A stretch of DNA of 64,000 bases from contig NZ_CP021731.1 in assembly GCF_003628555.1 (NCBI RefSeq), forward strand, positions 3,472,001 through 3,536,000, in the 5' to 3' direction. Positions 1 through 9,466 of this stretch are shown here, in pieces. The notes beneath the pieces were generated by a model that did no database searches, had not been told where the DNA came from, and was given only the letters and a program-made list of their open reading frames with translations. How positions within the stretch are numbered: the stretch's first letter is position 1; each line of letters begins with the position of its first letter. Both the position numbers and the translations under genes were made by a program. The stretch is from Azoarcus sp. DN11 (GTDB taxonomy: Bacteria > Pseudomonadota > Gammaproteobacteria > Burkholderiales > Rhodocyclaceae).

Positions 1-2
1 CC

Positions 3-269
3 GGCGGAGCGGCCGGCACGGAGCCCTACGTGCAAGCCTTCGCGCAGTGGATCGCCGACACGCTCGCGGCGAACGATGTCGACGCGCTGCTCGATTACCG
101 GACGCTCGCGCCGCATGCCGAACGGGCGCATCCGACGGACGAACACCTGATGCCGCTGATGTTCGCCCACGGCGCTGCCGGCGGCCATCCGGTGGCGAAA
201 CGGCTGGCCGCAAGCGACGTGCGCTACGGCATGCTGGCGATGGACGCTTACGTTTTCGACGCAAGCTGA
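3..269 (+). CDS. Class III extradiol ring-cleavage dioxygenase (DODA/YgiD type), C-terminal part
   Basis: The frame is open from the window edge and ends at TGA 267-269, so only the last 88 residues are visible and the true start lies outside. The tail carries the pattern typical of the LigB/DODA-type dioxygenases: a WIAD helix, then LLDYR, LAPHAERAHPT and EH(L)xPL, in which the histidine-rich stretch belongs to the family's C-terminal signature. These enzymes open catechol-type rings with Fe(II) or Zn(II) and are cytoplasmic. Substrate cannot be judged from the fragment. Assignment to the family rests on recognition of the conserved C-terminal block, not on the metal-binding N-terminal half. 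Confidence 0.72.
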   Translation, partial: GGAAGTEPYVQAFAQWIADTLAANDVDALLDYRTLAPHAERAHPTDEHLMPLMFAHGAAGGHPVAKRLAASDVRYGMLAMDAYVFDAS

Positions 270-275
270 GCGAAA

Positions 276-295
276 GCGGGAAGCTCGTTTCCCGC
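276..295. terminator. Short hairpin after the dioxygenase gene
   Basis: Inverted arms GCGGGAA (276-282) and TTCCCGC (289-295) enclose a 6-base loop 7 bases after the dioxygenase stop. There is no T-run behind it, so an intrinsic terminator is only possible, not shown. The rest of 270-482 shows no gene. Confidence 0.25.
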
Positions 296-482
296 GCTCC
301 GCGTTCGCGTTAATATAAGCACACGCTTCTATGTGGGTAGGGGGCGGCCACGAAATGCCAGGCAGCGATGCCGACGGCTGCTCTCGCCGGCGCGCCGCCC
401 GCCTCCGCAGCGGGGTTGGCGTGGATGACCGAACCGCGTACAGCGACGACGAGCCCCCCGCCCACCCATTCCGGAGTTGATG

Positions 483-923
483 ATGTCCGTCGATACCCTG
501 ACCCTGTCTTGCCCCGAATGCGACGCCTTGAACCGGATGCCGGGCGAACGCCTGAATGACGAACCGATCTGCGGCAAGTGCCACGCACCGCTGTTCGCGC
601 GCAAGCCCCTGACGCTCACCGCAGCCAACTTCGTACAGCACGTCGAACGCAGCGACCTGCCCGTGCTGGTGGACTTCTGGGCCCCGTGGTGCGGCCCCTG
701 CCGCATGATGGCACCGGCCTTCGAGGAAGCGGCGAGGATGCTCGAGCCGCAGATGCGGCTGGCCAAGGTGAACACGGAAGAGATCCAGGAACTCGCCGCG
801 CGCTTCGGCATCCGCAGCATTCCCACGATGATCCTGTTCCGGAAAGGACAGGAAGTGGCCCGCCAGTCGGGCGCGATGAATGCGGGCGCGATCGCGCATT
901 GGGCACGCAGCCATGCGCTCTGA
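483..923 (+). CDS. trxC: Thioredoxin 2 (zinc-binding thioredoxin)
   Basis: A 146-residue cytoplasmic disulfide reductase. An N-terminal zinc-ribbon-like segment has CPEC (C10, C13) and CGKC (C30, C33). It is followed by a thioredoxin fold with the active site WCGPC (C70, C73) and the cis-proline motif SIPT. Length and the extra zinc module match TrxC rather than TrxA. Three in-frame start candidates are stacked (TTG 477, ATG 480, ATG 483). The GGAG at 473-476 is best spaced for ATG 483, so that start was chosen. It stands alone, without an evident operon partner; dtd follows 84 bases later in the same direction. Confidence 0.93.
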   Translation: MSVDTLTLSCPECDALNRMPGERLNDEPICGKCHAPLFARKPLTLTAANFVQHVERSDLPVLVDFWAPWCGPCRMMAPAFEEAARMLEPQMRLAKVNTEEIQELAARFGIRSIPTMILFRKGQEVARQSGAMNAGAIAHWARSHAL

Positions 924-1007
924 CCGGACGCTTGTGGCGCCGCCGTCCGACCTGTAACGTTGTCGCGCGGGCACGGATGTCCGCCACATAGTGAGGAATC
1001 GGCGCAG

Positions 1008-1457
1008 ATGTTGGCAGTGGTGCAGCGCGTGTCGGAAGCACGCGTCGTGGTGGACGGCAGGGTCACCGGCGAGATCGGTCGCGGACTCCTGATCCTGGTG
1101 TGTGCGGAACGCGGCGATCGCCGCGCGGAAGCGGACAAGCTGCTGGGGAAGCTCCTCAAGTTGCGGATCTTTTCGGACGAGGCCGGCAAGATGAACCGCT
1201 CGGTGCAAGACGTGGAGGGCGGCCTGCTGATCGTCAGCCAGTTCACCCTCGCCGCCGACACCACCGGCGGGAACCGACCGAGCTTCACCAATGCCGCGGC
1301 CCCCGACGAAGGACGGGCGCTGTACGAGCACTTCGTCGCCGAGGCACGCAAGGTGCACCCGCAGGTGGCGACCGGTGAGTTTGCCGCGATGATGCAGGTC
1401 CATCTGGTCAACGACGGGCCCGTGACCATTCCGATGCGCATCGCGCCGGCGACCTGA
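1008..1457 (+). CDS. dtd: D-aminoacyl-tRNA deacylase
   Basis: A 149-residue protein that hydrolyses D-amino acids wrongly attached to tRNA, a proofreading step after aminoacylation. It has the family hallmarks SQFTL (about residue 77), GNRPSF (about 88) and the C-terminal NDGPVT, whose Gly-Pro pair forms the chirality-selective active site. The start at ATG 1008 gives the canonical MLAVVQRV N-terminus. Longer in-frame extensions upstream look non-coding and lack a better ribosome site (GAGG at 993-996). The length equals that of well-known bacterial Dtd proteins. Confidence 0.95.
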   Translation: MLAVVQRVSEARVVVDGRVTGEIGRGLLILVCAERGDRRAEADKLLGKLLKLRIFSDEAGKMNRSVQDVEGGLLIVSQFTLAADTTGGNRPSFTNAAAPDEGRALYEHFVAEARKVHPQVATGEFAAMMQVHLVNDGPVTIPMRIAPAT

Positions 1458-1493
1458 ACGCGCATTCGCGCAGCCCTTGACGGAACGTTTCCC

Positions 1494-1811
1494 ATGACCG
1501 CTCGTACCTTTGCCCTCGGCCCTCTCGCCAGCCTGCTGGCCGCCCTGATCGCGGGCTGTGCCCAGGCGCCCACCGCCTCGCGCCCCGTGGAATACGCCTG
1601 CGATGCGGGCAAGGGCTTTTCGGTCGCCTACCACGCAGGGGGCGATGCGACGATAGACATCGAGGGGATGCGCTTCGGCCTGATGAAGGAGGCCGCGAGC
1701 GGCGGCGAGGAACGCTACGCCTGCGGCGCCCTGACGCTGTGGCGCCGCGGCAGCATGGCGCGCGTGGATCTGGAGAATTCCCTGTACGAAAACTGCCACG
1801 CGCGTGACTGA
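1494..1811 (+). CDS. MliC-like lipoprotein (C-type lysozyme inhibitor family)
   Basis: A 105-residue envelope protein with a lipoprotein signal peptide. A short basic start and hydrophobic stretch end in the lipobox LIAGC, so Cys22 should be lipidated. The mature part shows the MliC pattern: YAC near the start, aromatic and glycine positions (GKGFSVAY), a central ERYACGALTLWRRG and a final C. The two conserved cysteines would form the family disulfide. Family members inhibit host or grazing-organism lysozyme at the cell surface. A DUF-type relative without inhibitory activity is the alternative. It starts 36 bases after dtd and could be co-transcribed with it. Confidence 0.72.
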   Translation: MTARTFALGPLASLLAALIAGCAQAPTASRPVEYACDAGKGFSVAYHAGGDATIDIEGMRFGLMKEAASGGEERYACGALTLWRRGSMARVDLENSLYENCHARD

Positions 1812-1865
1812 TTTTCACCGCGGGAAAGCTTAAGATTATTCGTTCCACCGGCGGAGACCTGGATC

Positions 1866-2519
1866 ATGGCTTATGGCATAACCGACCTGACGACCTTCAT
1901 CCTCGGCACGATTTTCATCGTGCTGCTGCCCGGACCCAATTCGGTGTACGTGATGTCGATCGCGTCGCGCCTGGGGGTGGCGGCCGGTTATCGCGGTGCG
2001 TGCGGGATCTTCGTCGGCGACACGATCCTGATGATCCTCTCCGCAACCGGCGCCGCGTCCGTGCTGAAGACGACGCCGGCGCTGTTCATGGTGCTGAAGT
2101 ACGCCGGGGCGGCCTACCTCGCGTGGGTCGGCCTCGGGCTGCTGCGCGCGGCGCTCACCCGCTGGCGCGACAAGGCCGCGGGCGCCGTCGAAGCGGAGCA
2201 GGCGCCTCTCGACGCCGCACATCCCTTCCGTTCCGCGCTGGTGATCAGCCTGATGAACCCGAAGGCGATCCTGTTCTTCGTGTCCTTCTTCATCCAGTTC
2301 GTGGATCCCGGCTACGCTTACCCCGCACTCTCGTTCGCGATCCTCGGCACGATCGTGCAGGTGTGCAGCGCCGCCTACCTGTCGGCGCTGATCTTCGGCG
2401 GGGCGCACCTCGCGGCGCAGTTCCGCCGTCGCCGTCGCCTGTCCGCCGCCGCGACCGGCGGCGTCGGCGGACTCTTCATCGGCTTCGGGGCCAAGCTGGC
2501 CAGCGCGACGCTGGGCTGA
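1866..2519 (+). CDS. leuE: LysE-family amino-acid exporter, LeuE-like
   Basis: A 217-residue inner-membrane protein with about six hydrophobic segments and the LysE/RhtB signature LLPGPNSVYVM near residue 25. The run of motifs GIFVGD, KTTPALF, NPKAILFFVSFFIQFVDP follows E. coli LeuE almost position by position, and the length is very close to LeuE (212). LeuE exports leucine and related hydrophobic amino acids. A ribosome site (GGAGA) precedes ATG 1866. The exact substrate is inferred from similarity only. Confidence 0.85.
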   Translation: MAYGITDLTTFILGTIFIVLLPGPNSVYVMSIASRLGVAAGYRGACGIFVGDTILMILSATGAASVLKTTPALFMVLKYAGAAYLAWVGLGLLRAALTRWRDKAAGAVEAEQAPLDAAHPFRSALVISLMNPKAILFFVSFFIQFVDPGYAYPALSFAILGTIVQVCSAAYLSALIFGGAHLAAQFRRRRRLSAAATGGVGGLFIGFGAKLASATLG

Positions 2520-2591
2520 CGCCGCCACGGGACGCGGTTGCCGCTCCCCGTGCGCGTTGCGGCCCCGTCCGCGATGCGGGCGGGAATCCGG

Positions 2592-4007
2592 TCAGCTCGA
2601 TGCGGTTTCGGTCTTGCGCGGACGACGGCTGCGCGAAGCGCCCTTGCGCGCAGGCTTGGCCGGAGCTTCTTCCGCGGGCGATTGGTCCGATGTCTCGGCC
2701 GGGGGCGTCACTTCGGGAGCAACGGCCGCCGGGGCTGCTTCCGCCACGTCGGTGTTCCCGGCTTCCTCGGTGGCAGCCTGCGCCTTGCCGCGGCGTGGTT
2801 TGCGGCCGCCCGGCTTGGCGGTTTTCGGTTTCGGCGCTTCGCCCTGCTCCACTGCGCCGACTTCGGGCGTGACATTCGCAGCGGGCGGCGTGCTCACGGC
2901 GGCCGGAAGTTCGGGCTGTGCCGGCTCCTGCTTCGGTTGCGCGGCTTCGGGTTCGGCTGCGGGCATGTCCGTCTTGTGCGATTCCGCCGCGGCGGCGGCT
3001 TCCGCCTTCTTTCCTGCCGACTTGCGTCCACCCCGTTTGCGGCGCGATTCGTGCCGGCCGCTCCCCTCTTCGGCCGCGTGCCGCTCTGCCGGCGCGGCTT
3101 CGGCATGCGGCACTTCGCCCGGCGCAGATGCCACGTCCACCGCCTGCTCCGCAGACGCCTCGGCGGCGGCTTCCGCCGCTGCCGCGCGGTTGCCGCGATA
3201 GACATAGGCACCGGATTTTTCGTCGCGCCCGAACTCGAGCAATCCGCGCGACTGGGCTTCTTCCAGCAGGTTGCCGAAAGCGCGGAAGCCATAGTACGAC
3301 TCGTTGAAATCGGGCTTGCGGCGCTTGATCGCCTCTTTCAGCATCGACGCCCAGATGCGCACGCCGCTGTCACCGCGTTCGGCGACGAGCGCGTCGAAAG
3401 TCTCCACGGCGATGTTGATCGCCTTGAGCTTGCGCGCCTCGGTTTCCTCCTTGCGGCGTTTTTCCTCCTCGGGCGAACGCTTGGGCGCCGGCTGGGTTTC
3501 GCGCGTCTCGCGCTTGGCCGTGCGCTGGCTTTCGCGCACGAGGTCATCGTAGAAGATGAACTCGTCGCAGTTCGCGATGAGCAGGTCCGACGTCGATTGC
3601 TTGACGCCGACGCCGATGACCTGTTTCGCGTTCTCGCGCAGTTTGGACACCAGCGGGGAAAAGTCGGAGTCGCCGCTGATGATGACGAAGGTGTCGACGT
3701 GCGACTTGGTGTAGCACAGGTCGAGCGCGTCGACGACGAGGCGGATGTCGGCGGAATTCTTGCCGGACTGGCGCACGTGCGGGATCTCGATCAACTCGAA
3801 GTTCGCCTCGTGCATCACCGCCTTGAAGCCCTTGTAGCGCTCCCAGTCGCAGTAGGCCTTCTTGACGACGATGCTGCCCTTGAGCAGCAGGCGCTCGAGT
3901 ACCGGCTTGATGTCGAACTTCTCGTATTTCGCGTCGCGCACACCGAGGGCGACGTTTTCGAAATCGCAGAACACCGCCATGCTGACGCTGTCATGAGCTG
4001 AGGCCAT
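2592..4007 (-). CDS. NYN-domain protein with OST-HTH/LOTUS domain and long low-complexity tail
   Basis: A 471-residue protein. Residues about 10-155 form a NYN (PIN-like, LabA/DUF88) putative nuclease domain with acidic residues in CDFEN (D15), DALDL and SGDSDFSPL. Residues about 195-275 look like an OST-HTH/LOTUS RNA-binding domain (RIWASMLKEAIKRRKPDF, YGFRAFGNLLEEA). The last 190 residues are Ala/Glu/Pro/Lys-rich with several basic clusters (RRKRGGRK, GGRKPRRGK, RSRRPRK) and should be disordered. The pairing points to RNA binding or cleavage in the cytoplasm; no RNA target is known from sequence. Transcribed convergently with leuE. Confidence 0.82.
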   Translation of the reverse strand: MASAHDSVSMAVFCDFENVALGVRDAKYEKFDIKPVLERLLLKGSIVVKKAYCDWERYKGFKAVMHEANFELIEIPHVRQSGKNSADIRLVVDALDLCYTKSHVDTFVIISGDSDFSPLVSKLRENAKQVIGVGVKQSTSDLLIANCDEFIFYDDLVRESQRTAKRETRETQPAPKRSPEEEKRRKEETEARKLKAINIAVETFDALVAERGDSGVRIWASMLKEAIKRRKPDFNESYYGFRAFGNLLEEAQSRGLLEFGRDEKSGAYVYRGNRAAAAEAAAEASAEQAVDVASAPGEVPHAEAAPAERHAAEEGSGRHESRRKRGGRKSAGKKAEAAAAAESHKTDMPAAEPEAAQPKQEPAQPELPAAVSTPPAANVTPEVGAVEQGEAPKPKTAKPGGRKPRRGKAQAATEEAGNTDVAEAAPAAVAPEVTPPAETSDQSPAEEAPAKPARKGASRSRRPRKTETASS

Positions 4008-4144
4008 TGGGTTCTCCGGTGGGGGGTCGGGCGCGATCGCGGGGACCGCGGAAGGCGCACATGATAGCGATTCCTGCTGCGGCGATGGCGGATGTCATGG
4101 TGTCGGGTTGCGGCGCCGGATCCGTCGGGGCGCTGCGCCGGCCT

Positions 4145-5113
4145 TCACGCGACGCGGTCGGGCGGCGTGCGGCCGGCAAAGAAGGCCTCGACGTTTGCCA
4201 GCACACGCATGCCCATGCCGACGCGCGTCTCGCGCGTCGCGCTGCCCAGGTGCGGCAGCAGGACCACGTTCTCCAGCGTCGTCAGGCCTTCGCTGACGAG
4301 GGGCTCGCGTTCGAACACGTCGAGGCCCGCGCCGGCGATCGTGCCGCTGCGCAGCGCATCGACCAGCGCGACCTCATCCACGACCTCGCCGCGTGCGGTG
4401 TTGATGAGGAAGGCATCGCGGCGCATCAGCGCGAGGCGCTCGGCGTTGATCAGATGGCGTGTCGCGGCACCGCCCGGGCAATGCAGCGAGACGAAATCCG
4501 ACTGGGCGAGAACTTCCTCGACCGTATCGCACTGGCGCGCATCGAGCCCCGCGAGCGCCTCCGCCGGCACGCGGCTGCGGTTGAAGAACACGATCTTCAT
4601 GCCGAAGCCGTGCTGCGCGCGCATTGCGACCGCCCGGGCGATGCGGCCCATGCCGATGAGGCCGAGCGTCTTGCCGCTCATCCGGGTGCCGATCATGTGC
4701 GTCGGGCGCCAGCCGGTCCAGTTGCCGCTGCGCAGTTCGCGCTCGCCTTCGCCGGCACGGCGGGCGACCATCAGCATCAGGGTGATCGCGAGGTCCGCGG
4801 TGCAGTCGGTGAGCACGTCGGGCGTGTTCGTCACCGCGATGCCCAGGCCCCCGGCCGCGTCGATGTCGATGTGGCTGTAGCCGACGCCGTAGTTGGCGAT
4901 CAGCTTCGCGCTCGGCGCGGTGCCGAGGGCATCGGCGTCGATGCGGTCGGAGACGGTGGCAAGCAGCGCGTCGCAGGAGGCGAGTGCCGCGCGGATTTCA
5001 TCGCGGGAGAAGGGGCGGTCGTTGGTGTTCAGGCGGACGTCGAAGCGCTCGCCCAGAGCGCGTTCGACTTCAGCGGGCCACCGGCGGGTGAGAATGAGTC
5101 GGGGTCGGGTCAT
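4145..5113 (-). CDS. D-isomer-specific 2-hydroxyacid dehydrogenase (glyoxylate/hydroxypyruvate reductase type)
   Basis: A 322-residue NAD(P)-dependent oxidoreductase. The Rossmann motif GLIGMGRIARAVA lies mid-protein. The catalytic Arg is in NTARGEVVDE and the catalytic His in PHLGSAT, the standard positions for the D-2-hydroxyacid dehydrogenase family. Members reduce glyoxylate, hydroxypyruvate or 2-keto-gluconate; the precise substrate is not visible. ATG 5113 was chosen because AGGAAC lies 5 bases upstream and because further in-frame upstream sequence is only the antisense of the next gene. It lies 131 bases downstream of the NYN gene start, in the same direction. Confidence 0.9.
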   Translation of the reverse strand: MTRPRLILTRRWPAEVERALGERFDVRLNTNDRPFSRDEIRAALASCDALLATVSDRIDADALGTAPSAKLIANYGVGYSHIDIDAAGGLGIAVTNTPDVLTDCTADLAITLMLMVARRAGEGERELRSGNWTGWRPTHMIGTRMSGKTLGLIGMGRIARAVAMRAQHGFGMKIVFFNRSRVPAEALAGLDARQCDTVEEVLAQSDFVSLHCPGGAATRHLINAERLALMRRDAFLINTARGEVVDEVALVDALRSGTIAGAGLDVFEREPLVSEGLTTLENVVLLPHLGSATRETRVGMGMRVLANVEAFFAGRTPPDRVA

Positions 5114-5326
5114 GAGGTTCCTGCCTGTGATTCGGCTTGATGTTGTTCGTTGCCCGGGAGCTTTTCGGACTTCCGGGGCGCACTCCGCACGATACCCGCA
5201 ATGCGCGCTTCCCGGGATCGGGCACAACCCCAACGGCACGCCCCGGTCACCGGAAACCCTTGGCGCCCGTTCCGCTCTAATCGGAGCAGTCCTTTCCGGC
5301 CTGCACCAGTGCGCGGGGTTCGCGAC

Positions 5327-6151
5327 GTGGACATCCTGCCCCTGATCTCGCCGCTCGGCCTGCCCGGCACGAGCGCCATTCGTCCCGCCTCGACAAGCCT
5401 TGTCGCGGCTGCGAGCAGTTTTTCGCTGCTCGGCGATACCTCGACGATCGTCGATCTGTCGAGCTTCGGCCAGCTTCTTTCGGCGGTGGCGACTTTCCAG
5501 AACCGGCTGTCGATACTGCGTCCGGGTGCCACCGGCAGCAGCCTGGGAAGCAATTTCGGCACCGATTTCGGCAGTCTCGCGACCGAAGTGCAGCATTTCG
5601 TCGACAGCTTCAACGGCCTCCAGGGCAGCCTGAACGAGTTGGGTTTCCTGTTCGGCACGGTGCCGGGGTCGTCTCCGGGGACGCAACTGACCGCCGATCT
5701 CCAGACACGTTTGACGAAGGTGTTCGACAACGGGAGGTCCGCACTGACCCGCTTGTCGGATCTGGGCATCGAACTGCGGCCGTCGCTGATTCCCGGCGTC
5801 GGAACCTTGGGTATTGACGTGGTGAAGCTGCGTGGGGCCTTCGAAACCGACCCGGCAGGCACCTTTTCGCTGCTCGCGAAGGCGGTAGCGGAATTCTCCG
5901 CGCTCGGTGCGACGTTCACTTCCTCCAATGGCGGTGCGACAGGGCTTCTGGCGGCGGAACTGCAGTTCTCCGCGCTGCAGCTGAGCCAAGGCCTCTTCGA
6001 CACGGGCGCCGACCGGCTCAACGCCGGCCTTCCGGGCCTCAATGACCTGCTCACGCTGGCCTCGCTGGGCAATGCGGGGCGCGACTCGCAGGCGCGAACC
6101 CTCGCCGCCCTCAACGAGTTCTCGCTGGTCTCCTCTCTGCTGGGGCAATAG
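5327..6151 (+). CDS. Orphan protein resembling the C-terminal part of flagellar cap protein FliD
   Basis: About 274 residues if translation starts at GTG 5327; the start is uncertain because no strong ribosome site is seen and the frame stays open to 5150. Features recall the C-terminal domain of FliD: a FVDSFNGLQGSLNEL helix, a LQTRLTKVF segment, LSDLGIELRPS, then GIDVVKLRGAFETDPAGTF. There is no N-terminal FliD domain and no flagellar gene nearby. Serine, leucine and glycine are abundant and cysteine is absent, as in exported filament proteins. Function unknown; it could be a relic of fliD or a free-standing adhesin-like protein. Confidence 0.55.
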   Translation: MDILPLISPLGLPGTSAIRPASTSLVAAASSFSLLGDTSTIVDLSSFGQLLSAVATFQNRLSILRPGATGSSLGSNFGTDFGSLATEVQHFVDSFNGLQGSLNELGFLFGTVPGSSPGTQLTADLQTRLTKVFDNGRSALTRLSDLGIELRPSLIPGVGTLGIDVVKLRGAFETDPAGTFSLLAKAVAEFSALGATFTSSNGGATGLLAAELQFSALQLSQGLFDTGADRLNAGLPGLNDLLTLASLGNAGRDSQARTLAALNEFSLVSSLLGQ

Positions 6152-6265
6152 CCGGCCGCAACATCATGACACAACTCCGAATGCACTCATCTATCACTTA
6201 TATTACTGATTTAACTAAATTATTTACACGAATGATCGCAACATAAAAATCTTTTTGGGATAATA

Positions 6266-6297
6266 TTGTTGCGCCGCACAAGGGATTCGAATATAGT
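6266..6297 (+). promoter_or_regulatory. Predicted promoter of small RNA copy 1, with TGC-N3-GCA operator over the -35
   Basis: The -35 TTGCGC (6269-6274) is separated by 17 bases from the -10 TATAGT (6292-6297). The -35 lies inside TTGCGCCGCACAA (6269-6281), which contains TGC-N3-GCA. The same geometry recurs at the two other copies. The flanking 6180-6265 is unusually AT-rich for this genome and may act as an upstream element. Confidence 0.6.
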
Positions 6298-6304
6298 TTG
6301 AACC

Positions 6305-6370
6305 GTCTCCTCCACCCTCCTCCTTTGGTGTGGATTTAGCCCGAGCCGAATACCGCGCTCGGGCTTTTTT
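6305..6370 (+). ncRNA. Putative small RNA, copy 1 of a three-member family
   Basis: About 66 nt, predicted to start at G6305, 8 bases after the -10. Two hairpins are visible. In the first, TCCAC pairs with GTGGA and exposes CCTCCTCC in the loop, complementary to a strong Shine-Dalgarno sequence. The second is a terminator stem AGCCCGAGC / GCTCGGGCT (6338-6346, 6357-6365) ending in a T-run. The 33 bases from the start to GTGTGGATT are shared with copy 2. It ends 4 bases before the stop of the convergent lysR gene, so the hairpin may terminate both. RNA identity is inferred from structure and conservation; no transcript data. Confidence 0.65.
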
Positions 6371-6374
6371 CTTT

Positions 6375-7280
6375 TCAGCCGCCGCTCGGCGCGCTCAGCA
6401 GCGCCCAGATCCGGTCGACCATCGGGTTGCCGTTTTCGGCGGCTCGATGCAGGCGCACCTCCAGCGGGCAGGTCCATTGCGCGGGTCCCGCCGGAACCAG
6501 ACGGCCCTCGCTCATCTCGCGACCGACGCAACTCTCCGGGAGCCAGCCCAGGCCATGACCTTCCAGCACCATCGCCTTCAGGGCCTCGGACATGTGGGTG
6601 TCGAAGGAGCGGTCGAAATGGCAGCGCTCGTTGGCAAGCAGGATCATTTCCACGACGTGTCCGAGGTAGGTCCCTGACGAATACGCGAGGAAAGGCACCG
6701 CCGCCTCCACCTGCCCCGGCAGCTTGTAACACGGACGGCCGTCTTCGCGCGGCACCGACAGCGGCAGCATGCGGTCGGTCGCGAGCGTGATGTAGGGGAA
6801 GCGCACCGGATCGAGCAGCATCGGCAGTTGCGGATGGTGGTAGGCGATCAGCAGATCCGTTGCGCCTTCGATCAGCGCGCTCGCCCCTTCGGGCACGTTC
6901 ACCGCCCCGACGCGCGCGACGACGTTACCCAGCGACTCCTTCAACTGCCCCAGCCACCGGGGGAAGAAGGTCAGCGACAGCGTGTGCGCGACCGAAAAAC
7001 GCACGGTGTCGACGTTCGCCGGCGACTGCCCGCGCAGCACGGTGCGCATGTCGTAGGTACGCCGCAGGATGTCCACCGCGAAGCCGCGGAAGATCCGCCC
7101 GGCGGCCGTCAGGTGCACGCCCTGCGAGCTGCGGTCGATCAGCTCGACGCCGAGCCAGTCCTCGAGCGCCTGGATATGGCGGCTGAAGGTCGGCTGCGAC
7201 ACGTTACGGCGCTCCGCCGCCCTCGAAAACGCGCGTGCGTCGGTCAATGTGAGGAAATCCTCGATCCATTTGATCTGCAT
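6375..7280 (-). CDS. LysR-family transcriptional regulator (HypT/YjiE-like)
   Basis: A 301-residue regulator: winged helix-turn-helix in residues 1-60 (IEDFLTLTDARAFSRAAE, SQPTFSRHIQALEDWLG) followed by a periplasmic-binding-like effector domain. The N-terminus and FFPRWLGQL resemble the HypT group of LysR proteins, which sense hypochlorite; that subgroup call is tentative. ATG 7280 gives the standard LysR length; the frame extends to 7388 but would run through the promoter region. It is divergent from aspA (145 bases apart), so aspA is its most likely target, and it converges with small RNA copy 1. Confidence 0.85.
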   Translation of the reverse strand: MQIKWIEDFLTLTDARAFSRAAERRNVSQPTFSRHIQALEDWLGVELIDRSSQGVHLTAAGRIFRGFAVDILRRTYDMRTVLRGQSPANVDTVRFSVAHTLSLTFFPRWLGQLKESLGNVVARVGAVNVPEGASALIEGATDLLIAYHHPQLPMLLDPVRFPYITLATDRMLPLSVPREDGRPCYKLPGQVEAAVPFLAYSSGTYLGHVVEMILLANERCHFDRSFDTHMSEALKAMVLEGHGLGWLPESCVGREMSEGRLVPAGPAQWTCPLEVRLHRAAENGNPMVDRIWALLSAPSGG

Positions 7281-7338
7281 GTTCGGTCGGCTCCTTATTT
7301 GGCCTATCCGGGTCCTATTCGGCTTTCTTGGGGATGTT

Positions 7339-7353
7339 ATGCGTTTTTTGCAT
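7339..7353. promoter_or_regulatory. Candidate LysR-type operator in the lysR-aspA intergenic region
   Basis: The arms ATGC and GCAT enclose a 7-base spacer, giving the T-N11-A form that LysR regulators favour. It lies between the two divergent starts, 73 bases before aspA. Support is by position and symmetry only. Confidence 0.35.
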
Positions 7354-7425
7354 GGCACGACACGGAATCTCAACATCGTCCGTAGCATTCATGCACCCCA
7401 CCCACACCACGAGACAGGAACAAAG

Positions 7426-8865
<1,440 letters not shown>

Positions 8866-9044
8866 CGCTGCTGCCCGGCAACGTACCGCAACCCGGCCAC
8901 GGCATGAGCCGGCCGTTGCTGCGGTCGGGCCGGGCCGGGTTTATATTGCATCGCAGCACATGCAAGACATTCCGAAAAACATCTGCGCCTATTGAGCCAT
9001 ACGAATATCTGATCGCTCGATAGAAAACTTGTAGAACAACTTTA

Positions 9045-9073
9045 TTGCATTGCACAAGACGATTCGATATGAT
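9045..9073 (+). promoter_or_regulatory. Predicted promoter of small RNA copy 2, with TGC-N3-GCA operator over the -35
   Basis: The -35 TTGCAT (9045-9050), a 17-base spacer and the -10 TATGAT (9068-9073). The -35 overlaps TTGCATTGCACAA (9045-9057), which contains TGC-ATT-GCA. Spacing and overlap are identical to the other two copies. Confidence 0.65.
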
Positions 9074-9080
9074 TCAACCC

Positions 9081-9143
9081 GTCTCCTCCACCCTCCTCCT
9101 TTGGTGTGGATTTAGCCCGGACCTTCAAACGTCCGGGCTTTTT
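9081..9143 (+). ncRNA. Putative small RNA, copy 2 of a three-member family
   Basis: About 63 nt from G9081, again 8 bases after the -10. Hairpin 1 pairs TCCAC (9087-9091) with GTGGA (9106-9110) around a 14-base loop holding CCTCCTCC (9092-9099). Hairpin 2 is the terminator AGCCCGGAC / GTCCGGGCT (9114-9122, 9131-9139) followed by T's. The stem bases and loop of hairpin 2 differ from copy 1 while pairing is kept, which supports a functional terminator. It lies 215 bases after aspA with its own promoter. Short reading frames overlapping it (for example 9045-9251) do not look coding. Confidence 0.68.
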
Positions 9144-9350
9144 CTTTTCCGGGCCAGCCTGCGCTGGCTTGCCAGCCCCCGAGTCCGGGCGAGTGCGCGT
9201 GGTTCGGATCGGGTTGAAGTCCCGTTGAAGGCGACGCAACGGCCCGCATGAACGCGCGGGAACGCACGCCAGGAGGCATGGCTTGCGATCGGTCGATGGC
9301 GGTCATTTATGCCTCAAATCACCCCATGAGAACTTCTCACATGCTTATAG

Positions 9351-9379
9351 TTGCATAGCGCAACTTTTTTGTTTAATCT
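9351..9379 (+). promoter_or_regulatory. Predicted promoter of small RNA copy 3, with operator over the -35
   Basis: The -35 TTGCAT (9351-9356), a 17-base spacer and the -10 TAATCT (9374-9379). The -35 overlaps TTGCATAGCGCAA (9351-9363). A separate 13-base palindrome TGAGAA-C-TTCTCA (9327-9339) lies just upstream and is unique to this copy. The stretch 9144-9326 between copies 2 and 3 shows no gene or clear signal. Confidence 0.58.
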
Positions 9380-9386
9380 TTCAACT

Positions 9387-9461
9387 GTCTCCTCCACCCC
9401 TCTCCTCCTTTGGTGTGGATTGCAGCCCGGGCCCCCTCCAGAGCCCGGGCTCTTTTTTTTT
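9387..9461 (+). ncRNA. Putative small RNA, copy 3 of a three-member family
   Basis: About 75 nt from G9387, 8 bases after the -10. It keeps the 5' block with TCCAC / GTGGA hairpin, but the loop reads CCCTCTCCTCCTTT, a 2-base longer variant that still exposes CTCCTCC. The terminator stem AGCCCGGGC / GCCCGGGCT (9424-9432, 9443-9451) is GC-richer than in the other copies and is followed by a run of 9 T's. It converges on the end of the amine-dehydrogenase operon, whose last stop codon is only 6 bases away. Confidence 0.65.
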
Positions 9462-9466
9462 CCTGG

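Noticed and set aside
4145..6148. A 667-codon frame suggesting a fusion in front of the 2-hydroxyacid dehydrogenase
   Set aside because: The extra N-terminal half is antisense to the FliD-like gene, is low-complexity and Arg/Gln-rich, and a proper ribosome site precedes ATG 5113.
9045..9251. Small protein of 68 residues over sRNA copy 2
   Set aside because: The frame crosses the promoter, both hairpins and the terminator, has no ribosome site and is not preserved in copies 1 or 3.
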